Source: an uncultured Alistipes sp. | Lineage (GTDB): Bacteria > Bacteroidota > Bacteroidia > Bacteroidales > Rikenellaceae | Assembly (NCBI GenBank): GCA_904502075.1 | Contig: CAJGDL010000051.1 | Coordinates: forward strand, 1 to 11,018 | Direction: 5' to 3' | Length of the DNA: 11,018 nt | Part shown: in pieces, positions 1-6,169 of the stretch | How the letters are laid out: every line of letters begins with the position of its first letter | Position numbering within the stretch: position 1 is the first letter of the stretch | Translations under genes and position numbers: made by a program | Notes under the pieces: model-generated | The model's input: only the letters and a program-made list of their open reading frames with translations | Databases searched by the model: none | What the model was told of the DNA's origin: nothing

Positions 1-960
1 ATCGGTAGCGGCATTGGCATAGTGGGCCAACTTCTCATGGTCGTGGAAACGATAGTTCTCGTCACCGAAGCCCAGGGCACGGTGCCAAGCCATACGGGTC
101 TCCTTCCACTTCGACCACCACTCCATCTCCGTACCGGGTTGCACGAAGAACTGCATCTCCATCTGCTCGAACTCGCGCATGCGGAAGATGAACTGACGGG
201 CCACGATCTCGTTGCGGAAGGCCTTACCGATCTGGGCAATACCGAAGGGGAGCTTCATGCGGCCCGTCTTCTGCACATTGAGGAAGTTGACGAAGATACC
301 CTGTGCCGTCTCGGGGCGCAGGTAGATGGTGTTGGCACCCTCGGCCGTCGAACCCATCTGGGTCGAGAACATGAGGTTGAACTGGCGCACATCGGTCCAG
401 TTGCGCGTACCCGAGATGGGGCAGACGATCTCGCAGTCGAGGATGATCTGCTTGAGCTCCTCCAGGTCATTCTCGTTCAGCGCCTTCGTGAAACGATCCA
501 ATACAACCTGCTTCTTCTGGGCAATCTCCAGCACGCGGGGCGAAGTCGAACGGAACTGCTCCTCGTTGAAGGCCTCGCCAAAACGCTTGCGGGCCTTGTC
601 AACCTCCTTCTGCATCTTCTCGTCCTGCTTGGCCATCCAATCCTCCACGAGCACATCGGCGCGGTAACGCTTCTTCGAGTCGCGGTTGTCGATCAGGGGA
701 TCGTTGAAGGCACCCACATGGCCCGAAGCCTCCCAAGTCTTGGGGTGCATGAAGATCGCGGCATCAATACCCACGATATTCTCGTGGAGCTTCACCATCG
801 AATCCCACCAATAGCGTTTGATGTTGTTCTTGAGCTCCACACCATTCTGTCCGTAATCGTAAACGGCACCCAGGCCATCGTAAATCTCGCTCGAGGGGAA
901 TACGAATCCATACTCCTTGCAGTGAGCGACCAACTTCTTAAAGAGTTCTTCCTGTGTCAT
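1..960 (-). CDS. glyS: Glycyl-tRNA synthetase, eukaryote-like homodimeric type (partial, C-terminus outside window)
   Basis: This class II aminoacyl-tRNA synthetase charges tRNA-Gly with glycine in the cytoplasm. Reading the minus strand from the ATG at 960-958 gives 320 uninterrupted codons to the window edge. The protein begins MTQEELFKKLVAHCKEYGFV and contains the GlyRS-typical stretches SSEIYDGLGAVYDYGQNG (about residues 23-40), WWDSMV, IYLRPETAQGIFVNF (about 212-226) and the class II motif 2 core FRNE at residues 248-251, followed by REFEQMEMQFF. This is the alpha2 type used by Bacteroidota, archaea and eukaryotes, not the alpha2-beta2 GlyQ/GlyS type. Family members are roughly 500 residues, so the motif 3 region and the anticodon-binding domain are missing here only because the window ends. 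The gene diverges from fluC. A -7 box lies about 50 bp upstream of the start. The identification is by motif recognition and is very secure. Confidence 0.96.
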   Translation of the reverse strand, partial: MTQEELFKKLVAHCKEYGFVFPSSEIYDGLGAVYDYGQNGVELKNNIKRYWWDSMVKLHENIVGIDAAIFMHPKTWEASGHVGAFNDPLIDNRDSKKRYRADVLVEDWMAKQDEKMQKEVDKARKRFGEAFNEEQFRSTSPRVLEIAQKKQVVLDRFTKALNENDLEELKQIILDCEIVCPISGTRNWTDVRQFNLMFSTQMGSTAEGANTIYLRPETAQGIFVNFLNVQKTGRMKLPFGIAQIGKAFRNEIVARQFIFRMREFEQMEMQFFVQPGTEMEWWSKWKETRMAWHRALGFGDENYRFHDHEKLAHYANAATD

Positions 961-1009
961 ATATCGTTAATTTTTGTTGTCTTTATTTTGTTCGTTCGGT
1001 TACAACCCG

Positions 1010-1017
1010 CAAAGATA
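1010..1017 (-). promoter_or_regulatory. Bacteroidota -7 box for glyS
   Basis: On the minus strand this reads TATCTTTG, an exact match to the Bacteroidota primary sigma factor -7 consensus TAnnTTTG. It lies about 50 bp upstream of the glyS ATG, which predicts transcription starting near 1003 and a leader of about 43 nt. No TTTG/TTG -33 element is found at the usual 19-21 bp spacing; that stretch is filled by degenerate heptamer repeats. Only half the promoter is therefore supported by sequence. Confidence 0.6.
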
Positions 1018-1025
1018 CAAAATAA

Positions 1026-1060
1026 TTAGGAATGAGGAATTATTTGATTCAAAATTATTT
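1026..1060. repeat. Degenerate heptanucleotide repeat upstream of glyS
   Basis: Plus-strand units TTAGGAA (1026-1032) and TGAGGAA (1033-1039) are followed by AT-rich units in the same 7-base register, including ATTCAAA (1047-1053). Read in the glyS direction, the core is TTCCTCA-TTCCTAA, the same unit and sense found upstream of ureA. The array ends just upstream of the glyS -7 box. Only two units are close matches, so on its own this is weak; the resemblance to the arrays at 1563-1604 and 10335-10397 gives it weight. Confidence 0.45.
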
Positions 1061-1101
1061 TTACGGTTCGACCACGGGAGAGATTCTAAATTAACCCAAG
1101 A

Positions 1102-1148
1102 GGCGGCAATCGGGCCATGTTGGCACAATCCTTGCCTGCCAAGGGCAA
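1102..1148 (+). other. Possible structured leader before fluC (alternative hairpins)
   Basis: In the 5' region of fluC, GGCGGCAA (1102-1109) can pair with TTGCCTGCC (1132-1140, one bulged T). The same TTGCC (1132-1136) can instead pair with GGCAA at 1144-1148, and CCTTG (1130-1134) with CAAGG (1140-1144). These pairings exclude one another. The segment does not resemble the known fluoride (crcB-motif) riboswitch consensus. The stems are short and could be chance; no transcription start is known here. Confidence 0.25.
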
Positions 1149-1167
1149 AGAATCGCAAAAACAAAAT

Positions 1168-1548
1168 ATGCCTATGATACGTCTGATGTTGATTGCCGGA
1201 GCCGGTGGCTTTTTGGGAACCTGTCTCCGTTTTTTGGTGGGACGCTACATGCACCACATCGCCCCAAACTCCGCCTTTCCGTGGGGCACCTTTGCCGTAA
1301 ATGTGGTGGGGTCGCTCCTGATCGGAGTGCTCTACGGCCTCTCCGAAAGGCACCACCTGCTCTCTCCGGCCACCTCGGCCCTGCTGATCACGGGCCTCTG
1401 CGGAGGTCTTACCACCTTCTCCTCCTTTGCCGACGACCTCTATCTGTTGCTTGCCGAACGCCACCAGGTACTCTTCGTGGTCTACCTTGTGATGAGCTTT
1501 GCCCTGGGTCTTACGATGGTGATGCTCGGGCGAGCCGTCATAAAATAA
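1168..1548 (+). CDS. crcB: Fluoride ion channel/exporter FluC (CrcB family)
   Basis: FluC proteins are small dual-topology dimeric membrane channels that let fluoride leave the cytoplasm. The product from ATG 1168 is 126 residues, typical of the family (about 120-130), with four hydrophobic segments. Family marks are visible: the N-terminal AGAGGFLGTCLRF (residues 10-22, conserved Arg21), the pore motif GTFAVNVVGSLLIG (40-53, Asn45), and GGLTTFSSF (79-87), which holds the Thr/Phe/Ser residues that line the fluoride path and the central sodium site. An in-frame ATG at 1117 would add a polar N-terminus (LAQSLPAKGKESQKQN) foreign to the family, so 1168 is preferred; 1174 is also possible. An A-rich leader precedes the start. 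The gene diverges from glyS and lies 61 bp upstream of ureA on the same strand, with no terminator visible between them. No fluoride riboswitch was recognised. Confidence 0.93.
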   Translation: MPMIRLMLIAGAGGFLGTCLRFLVGRYMHHIAPNSAFPWGTFAVNVVGSLLIGVLYGLSERHHLLSPATSALLITGLCGGLTTFSSFADDLYLLLAERHQVLFVVYLVMSFALGLTMVMLGRAVIK

Positions 1549-1562
1549 AGAGAATTCAAAAT

Positions 1563-1604
1563 TTTATAACTCTTGATTCCTAATACCTAATTTCTAATTC
1601 CTAA
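1563..1604. repeat. Heptanucleotide tandem repeat between fluC and ureA
   Basis: Six contiguous 7-base units fill most of the fluC-ureA gap: TTCCTAA at 1577-1583 and 1598-1604, TACCTAA at 1584-1590, TTTCTAA at 1591-1597, and two diverged units (TTTATAA 1563-1569, CTCTTGA 1570-1576). The array ends exactly 5 nt before the ureA ATG. It is an AT-rich island between GC-rich genes. I see no TAnnTTTG box in the gap, so ureA may be read through from upstream. Confidence 0.75.
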
Positions 1605-1609
1605 AAACT

Positions 1610-1912
1610 ATGCATTTAACACCGAAAGAGATTGAAAAGCTGATGCTTCTGTCGCTGGGCCAGGTAGCTGAGCGACGCAAGGCCAAGGGGTTGAAGCTCA
1701 ACTACCCCGAAGCCGTGGCCTACATCACGGCAAGTGCCCTGGAGGGTGCCCGCGAAGGCAAGAACGTAGAGCAGGTCATGAAGGAGGCCGCCCAGGTGCT
1801 CCGTCGCGAAGATGTGATGGAGGGGGTTGCCGACATGATCGGACTCTTGCAGATCGAGGCGGTATTTACCGACGGATCGAGACTCGTAAGTATTCACCAA
1901 CCAATCAAATAA
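1610..1912 (+). CDS. ureA: Urease gamma subunit
   Basis: The smallest of the three urease structural subunits; it packs with UreB and UreC in the cytoplasmic (alpha-beta-gamma)3 enzyme that hydrolyses urea to ammonia and carbamate. The product is 100 residues, the standard length for a stand-alone gamma subunit. Recognisable stretches are the N-terminal MHLTPKEIEKLMLLSLGQVAE, the family hallmark LKLNYPEAVAYI (about residues 28-39), EGAREGKNVEQVM (about 45-57), and the C-terminal FTDGSRLVSIHQPIK, which matches the canonical FPDGTKLVTVHxPI ending. The separate ureA and ureB genes show the three-subunit bacterial arrangement, not the fused Helicobacter type. This is the first gene of the urease operon; ureB starts 2 bp after its stop. 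Confidence 0.97.
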   Translation: MHLTPKEIEKLMLLSLGQVAERRKAKGLKLNYPEAVAYITASALEGAREGKNVEQVMKEAAQVLRREDVMEGVADMIGLLQIEAVFTDGSRLVSIHQPIK

Positions 1913-1914
1913 CC

Positions 1915-2421
1915 ATGAAAAACAGCTCTCTCTACCCCTGCGAAGCAGGGTTCGCCCCCCGGAAGGCCGTTCCGGTCGGAGGCCTTCTCTTTGCCGAGGA
2001 GCCGATCCACTACAACGAGGGACGCCCCGTAATCACGCTCCGCGTGAAAAACCGAGGGGATCGCCCGATTCAGATAGGCTCCCACTTCCACCTCTTCGAG
2101 GCCAATCGTTACTTGGAATTCGACCGCAAAGCGGCCTTCGGGTGCCATCTGAACATCCCTGCCACCACCGCCATTCGCTTCGAGCCCGGAGATGAAAAGC
2201 AGGTCGAGGCGGTCCCCTTCGGTGGGAAACAGCGCATCATCGGCTTCAACGGGTTGGTACAAGGCTACACCGGAGGAGAGGATGCGCCGATCTACGATCC
2301 GACGAAACATCGGGCCATCCACCGCATGAAAAAACTGGGCTTCTGCCACACCGAGCCGCAGGGCTGCGGCCACGACGAAAAGAAAGATTCAACCACAACG
2401 AGCAAAACAAAAGAAGAATAG
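1915..2421 (+). CDS. ureB: Urease beta subunit with extended C-terminus
   Basis: Second structural subunit of urease. The family core covers about residues 18-118: the PVGGLLFAEEPIHYNEGRP entry, ITLRVKNRGDRPIQIGSHFHLFEAN (about 40-64, very conserved), LEFDRKAAFGCHLNIPATTAIRFEPGD, and the closing IIGFNGLVQG. At 168 residues it is longer than the usual 100-136. About 50 residues follow the core, including a Cys/His cluster (C144, H145, C151, H153) and a polar, lysine-rich end (KKDSTTTSKTKEE). The N-terminus also has about 18 extra residues; ATG 1915 is kept because it lies 2 bp after the ureA stop. ureC begins 3 bp downstream. The function of the tail is unknown; flexible contacts or metal binding are possible but unproven. 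Confidence 0.95.
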   Translation: MKNSSLYPCEAGFAPRKAVPVGGLLFAEEPIHYNEGRPVITLRVKNRGDRPIQIGSHFHLFEANRYLEFDRKAAFGCHLNIPATTAIRFEPGDEKQVEAVPFGGKQRIIGFNGLVQGYTGGEDAPIYDPTKHRAIHRMKKLGFCHTEPQGCGHDEKKDSTTTSKTKEE

Positions 2422-2424
2422 ACA

Positions 2425-4143
2425 ATGGCTACAATTTCACGACAGGCCTACTGCGACCTCTTCGGTCCGACGGTAGGCGATAAAATCCGCCTCGGGGATA
2501 CGGATCTCTATGTAGAGATCGAAAAGGATCTGCGCGTTTACGGCGACGAGGTGGTCTATGGCGGAGGCAAAACCTTGCGCGATGGCATGGGGCTGGCCAA
2601 CGGCACCTCATCGAAAGAGGGGTCGCTCGATCTGGTCATCACCAACGTAACGATCATCGACCCCGTACTGGGCATCGTCAAGGCGGATGTAGGAATCAAA
2701 GATGGTAAAATTGCCGGAATCGGCAAATCGGGAAACCCCGACACGATGCCCGGAGTATCGCCCGAATTGGTTACAGGAGCCTCGACCGATGCCATCTCGG
2801 GCGAGCATCTGATTCTGACGGCAGGCGGTATTGACGGCCATGTCCACATGATCGCCCCGCAGCAGGCCGAGGCGGCCCTCTCGAACGGAATCACCACCCT
2901 GATCGGGGGTGGCGTGGGCCCCACGGACGGCACCAACGGCACGACAATCACCTCGGGAGTCTGGAACGTGGAGCGCATGTTGGAGGCGGCCGAATCCTGG
3001 CCGGTCAACATCGGTCTTTTGGGCAAGGGCAACTGCTCGGGCAAACAATCGGTGGCCGAACAGCTCGAAGCGGGCTGCTGTGGCCTGAAGATCCACGAGG
3101 ATTGGGGCTCTACCCCCCAGGCAATTCGCACCGCCCTGAAGGTGGCCGACCGCTACGATGTACAGGTAGCCATCCACACCGACACCCTGAACGAAGGGGG
3201 TTATGTCGAGGATACGATTGCCGCCTTCGAGGGGCGCACGATCCACACCTACCACACCGAGGGTGCAGGCGGAGGCCATGCCCCCGACCTGCTGAAGGTG
3301 GCCTCGATGCACAACGTCCTCCCCTCGTCGACCAACCCCACCCTTCCCTTCGGCATCAACTCGCAGGCCGAGCTCTTCGACATGATCATGGTGTGCCACA
3401 ACCTCAATCCGAAGATCCCCTCCGATGTTTCGTTTGCCGAGAGCCGTGTACGCACCGAGACACAGGCCGCCGAAAATATGCTCCACGACCTGGGGGTATT
3501 ATCCATGGTTTCGTCCGACTCCCAGGCCATGGGGCGCGTGGGCGAGAGCTTCATGCGCACCTTCCAGATGGCCTCCTACATGAAGCAGGCTTGCGGAAGG
3601 TTGAAGGAGGACAGCCCCGAAAACGACAACTTCCGCGTCAAACGCTACCTGGCAAAGATCACCCTCAATCCGGCCATCTGCTTTGGCATTTCGGACTATG
3701 TGGGCTCGATCGAAAAGGGCAAGGTGGCCGACCTGGTGCTTTGGGATCCCGCCATGTTCGGAGCCAAGCCCAAGATGGTGATCAAGGGCGGCATGATCAG
3801 CTGGGCCAACATGGGCGATCCGAACGCCTCGTTGCCCACCCCGCAGCCGATGTGCTACCGTCCGATGTTCGGAGCCTACGGATCGGCCCTCAAGCGCAGC
3901 TGCATCTCCTTCGTGTCGCGAGCCGCCGCCGAGCTCGGCATCAAAGAGCGTTTGGGCCTCGAGCGTTGCGTGAAACCCGTTCACCACACCCGACAGCTCA
4001 CCAAAGAGCACATGTGGATGAATGGCTCGACCCCCAAGATCGAGGTAGACAGCCAAACCTTCGAGGTGCGCATCAACGGAGAGGTGGTATCGCTCAAGCC
4101 GACTGAAAAGGTGGCCCTGGGACAACTCTATTGGTTCAGCTGA
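2425..4143 (+). CDS. ureC: Urease alpha (catalytic) subunit
   Basis: Catalytic subunit of the nickel amidohydrolase urease (EC 3.5.1.5), 572 residues, a normal length. Every active-site residue is visible (Klebsiella numbering plus 5): nickel ligands His139 and His141 in GGIDGHVHMI, the carbamylated bridging Lys222 and His224 in LKIHEDWG, His251 in VAIHTDTLNE, His277 in TYHTEGAGGGHAPD, and Asp365 in SSDSQAMGRVGE. The mobile-flap Cys324 and catalytic His325 lie in MVCHNLNPKIP. The first ligand motif reads GID-G-H-V-H where many ureases have GID-T-H-I-H; the ligands themselves are unchanged, so activity is expected. Start ATG 2425 lies 3 bp after ureB. The TGA stop shares one base with the ureE ATG, suggesting translational coupling. 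The enzyme would supply ammonia from urea. Confidence 0.98.
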   Translation: MATISRQAYCDLFGPTVGDKIRLGDTDLYVEIEKDLRVYGDEVVYGGGKTLRDGMGLANGTSSKEGSLDLVITNVTIIDPVLGIVKADVGIKDGKIAGIGKSGNPDTMPGVSPELVTGASTDAISGEHLILTAGGIDGHVHMIAPQQAEAALSNGITTLIGGGVGPTDGTNGTTITSGVWNVERMLEAAESWPVNIGLLGKGNCSGKQSVAEQLEAGCCGLKIHEDWGSTPQAIRTALKVADRYDVQVAIHTDTLNEGGYVEDTIAAFEGRTIHTYHTEGAGGGHAPDLLKVASMHNVLPSSTNPTLPFGINSQAELFDMIMVCHNLNPKIPSDVSFAESRVRTETQAAENMLHDLGVLSMVSSDSQAMGRVGESFMRTFQMASYMKQACGRLKEDSPENDNFRVKRYLAKITLNPAICFGISDYVGSIEKGKVADLVLWDPAMFGAKPKMVIKGGMISWANMGDPNASLPTPQPMCYRPMFGAYGSALKRSCISFVSRAAAELGIKERLGLERCVKPVHHTRQLTKEHMWMNGSTPKIEVDSQTFEVRINGEVVSLKPTEKVALGQLYWFS

Positions 4144-4739
4144 TGGGCGGCGAGATCATTACCCGGATTTTGGGGAATCGAGCCGACCGCGAGTGGCACG
4201 AAAGGCTCTCCCGCGGCACGATCGACACCCTGGAACTCGACCGATGGACGGCTCAGAAGAGCCGCCTCATCGGCCGCAGTTCGCGGGGCGAGGAGGTGGC
4301 CATTGCCCTAAACCGGCCGCAACGACTCCACGATGGCGACATCCTGCGCTACAATCCCTCGACCGGAGAGGCGTTGGTCGTACACCTACGCCTTGGCGAG
4401 GTGCTGGTGATCGACCTCGAGGAGCCGAAGGGCGGATCACCCGAGGAGCATCGGGAACGTCTCTTCGAGTTGGGCCACGCCATCGGCAACCAACACTGGC
4501 CGGCCGTGATTCACCACACGCGGGTCTATGTCCCCCTGGCCGTGGATCGCAAGGTGATGCAGAGCGTCCTCGAAAGCCACCGTTTCGAGGGGATCTCGTT
4601 CCACTTCGAAGCGGGCAACGAGGTGATCCCCTACCTCTCGCCCCACGAGATTCGCCGACTGTTTGCCGGAGCCACCTCCCACGAACACAAGCACGAACAC
4701 CCTAAAGAGGAGGCACATGATCCCCACCAAAAAGAGTAA
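4143..4739 (+). CDS. ureE: Urease nickel metallochaperone UreE, His-rich tail
   Basis: UreE is a dimeric cytoplasmic metallochaperone that hands nickel to UreG and the UreC pre-activation complex. From ATG 4143 the product is 198 residues. The N-terminal half matches the substrate-entry-like UreE domain (DTLELDRWTAQKSRLIGRSSRGEEVAIALNRPQRLHDGDIL); the second half has the conserved nickel-site motif LGHAIGNQHWP with His118 (equivalent of the GNRH histidine) and the PLAVDRKVMQSVLE region. The C-terminal 20 residues carry six histidines (180, 182, 184, 186, 192, 195), a nickel-storage tail as in the enterobacterial protein, though less dense. A TTG at 4131, inside ureC, is in frame; ATG 4143 is preferred because the TGATG overlap is a classic coupled start. 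The 3' end overlaps ureF by 23 bp. Confidence 0.94.
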   Translation: MGGEIITRILGNRADREWHERLSRGTIDTLELDRWTAQKSRLIGRSSRGEEVAIALNRPQRLHDGDILRYNPSTGEALVVHLRLGEVLVIDLEEPKGGSPEEHRERLFELGHAIGNQHWPAVIHHTRVYVPLAVDRKVMQSVLESHRFEGISFHFEAGNEVIPYLSPHEIRRLFAGATSHEHKHEHPKEEAHDPHQKE

Positions 4740-5427
4740 CCGCTCGGTCTGTGAACTTTTTCGGCTGATGGAGTTCACCGACTCGGCCCTGCCTGTGGGA
4801 GGCTTCAGCTTCTCGTGCGGGGTGGAGACGGCCACGGTCTGTGGCATGATTCACGACGAAGAGTCGCTCGGAGCCTATCTGCTCGCGACGGCCCGTCAGG
4901 TCGCAACCTGCGACGGCGTGGCCGCCCTTGCAGCCCACCGCGCCATACTTCGTCGGGATTGGAGGGCCTTCCTGGCCGCCGACCGGCGGATCGGCCTCTT
5001 CAAGACGGGAGATGAAAACCGTCGCATGAGCCTGCGTATGGGCCACAAACTTGGCCAGCTGGCACGACACATCCTCCCCCAAAAGGAGGTCATCCAATGG
5101 GGTGAGGCGGTAGCACGGGGCGAGATCGAGGGACACCATGCCCCGATGCAGGGGCTGCTCTTCGCCCTCACCGGAGAAAGCGAAGAGCGGCTCTTTGCCT
5201 CGCTACTCTACGGCGCGGCGACCCAAATCACGGGGGCGGCCCTGCGCCTGATGCGCATAGACCACTTCGCCACCCAACGCCTGCTCTACGCCTTGGGTGA
5301 AGAGGTCGCAAGGCTTTATGAGGAGCTCTCCCCACTCGAAATCGAGGAGATGCACCTCTTCGGCCCCGAACGCGAGATCCTGGCCTCGATGCACGAAGCG
5401 GGCCCGCAACGCATGTTTATGAATTAG
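4717..5427 (+). CDS. ureF: Urease accessory protein UreF
   Basis: UreF is an all-helical accessory protein that bridges UreD and UreG in the urease activation complex and gates GTP-dependent nickel delivery. From ATG 4717 the product is 236 residues, normal for the family. The hallmark is near the N-terminus: LMEFTDSALPVGGFSFSCGVETA (residues 17-39), the counterpart of LLQLxSPALPVGGFSYSxGLE. Other fitting parts are EGHHAPMQGLLFA (about 138-150) and the helical GAALRLMRIDHFATQRLLY. The C-terminus, GPQRMFMN, is a reduced version of the usual SHxxxxxRLF ending. The start lies inside the ureE His-tail coding region, with a purine-rich GAGGAGG (4707-4713) three bases before it. An upstream TTG at 4663 is in frame but would add a Pro/Thr-rich run unlike UreF. 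A 112-bp gap follows. Confidence 0.93.
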   Translation: MIPTKKSNRSVCELFRLMEFTDSALPVGGFSFSCGVETATVCGMIHDEESLGAYLLATARQVATCDGVAALAAHRAILRRDWRAFLAADRRIGLFKTGDENRRMSLRMGHKLGQLARHILPQKEVIQWGEAVARGEIEGHHAPMQGLLFALTGESEERLFASLLYGAATQITGAALRLMRIDHFATQRLLYALGEEVARLYEELSPLEIEEMHLFGPEREILASMHEAGPQRMFMN

Positions 5428-5539
5428 CGCCGGAGGTGCGCACTCCGCTCCTCCTTTCCCCCAAAAAAACCTCCTCCGCAACCGAAAAAAATCGGAAGAG
5501 AAAATAAACGGAACAAAACGAAAATACCGAAGAATCGAA

Positions 5540-6169
5540 ATGAGTTGCAGAATTGGAATCGGCGGCCCCGTAGGATCGGGTAAGACCGCCCTGATCGAGG
5601 CCCTTGTTCCCCGGCTGCTTGAGCAGGGACTTCAAGTGCTGGTCATCACCAACGATATTGTCACCACGGAGGACGCCCAACATGTCCGCCGCACGCTGAA
5701 AGGGGTGCTCCACGAGGATCGCATCCTCGGGGTGGAGACCGGAGCCTGTCCCCATACGGCCGTGCGGGAAGATCCGTCGATGAACCTGGCCGCCGTCGAG
5801 GAGATGGAGAGCCGCTTTCCGGAGACGGATGTGGTGCTGATCGAATCGGGAGGCGACAACCTCACGCTCACCTTCAGCCCCGCCTTGGTGGATTTCTTCA
5901 TCTATGTGATCGACGTGGCGGCCGGCGACAAGATCCCCCGCAAAGATGGGCCCGGAATCTCGCAATCGGACATCTTGGTAATCAACAAATTCGACCTGGC
6001 CCCCTATGTAGGGGCCTCGCTCGAGGTGATGAAACGCGATTCGGAGAAGATGCGCCCCGGAAAACCTTTTCTCTTTACAAATTGCATGACGGGCGAGGGG
6101 ATCGAAGAGCTCCTCAGGCTGATTCGTCGCATGGCGCTCTTCGACCTTGAAACACCCCCCGAAGCGTGA
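5540..6169 (+). CDS. ureG: Urease accessory GTPase UreG
   Basis: UreG is a SIMIBI-class GTPase (HypB/UreG family) that carries nickel and uses GTP hydrolysis to drive its insertion into UreC. The product is 209 residues, the usual size. Motifs are all present: P-loop GPVGSGKT (residues 9-16), the nickel-binding Cys-Pro-His in GVETGACPHTAVRED (C70, H72), the GTPase element ESGGDNLTLTFSP (102-114), the guanine-specificity motif NKFD (149-152, with NKxD conserved), and the closing TGEGIEELL. Its ATG follows an unusually long 112-bp gap after ureF that is A-rich and T-poor. The TGA stop overlaps the GTG start of ureD by 4 bp (GTGA), implying coupled translation. Confidence 0.97.
   Translation: MSCRIGIGGPVGSGKTALIEALVPRLLEQGLQVLVITNDIVTTEDAQHVRRTLKGVLHEDRILGVETGACPHTAVREDPSMNLAAVEEMESRFPETDVVLIESGGDNLTLTFSPALVDFFIYVIDVAAGDKIPRKDGPGISQSDILVINKFDLAPYVGASLEVMKRDSEKMRPGKPFLFTNCMTGEGIEELLRLIRRMALFDLETPPEA

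Noticed and set aside
22..1029. Long plus-strand open frame of 335 codons
   Set aside because: It is the antisense shadow of glyS, whose minus-strand product matches glycyl-tRNA synthetase throughout; the plus-strand product is a leucine/histidine-rich sequence with no family features.
1018..1167. Classical fluoride (crcB-motif) riboswitch upstream of fluC
   Set aside because: I could not find the GGnGAUGG...AACCGCC...CUGAUG pattern; only short alternative stems are seen, reported separately.
4131..4142. TTG start for ureE inside ureC
   Set aside because: The TGATG stop-start overlap at 4141-4145 gives a normal UreE N-terminus; the extra four residues have no support.
4663..4716. Upstream TTG start for ureF
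   Set aside because: It would add a Pro/Thr-rich run read out of frame from the ureE His tail; the UreF family begins shortly before the ALPVGGFS motif, which fits ATG 4717.
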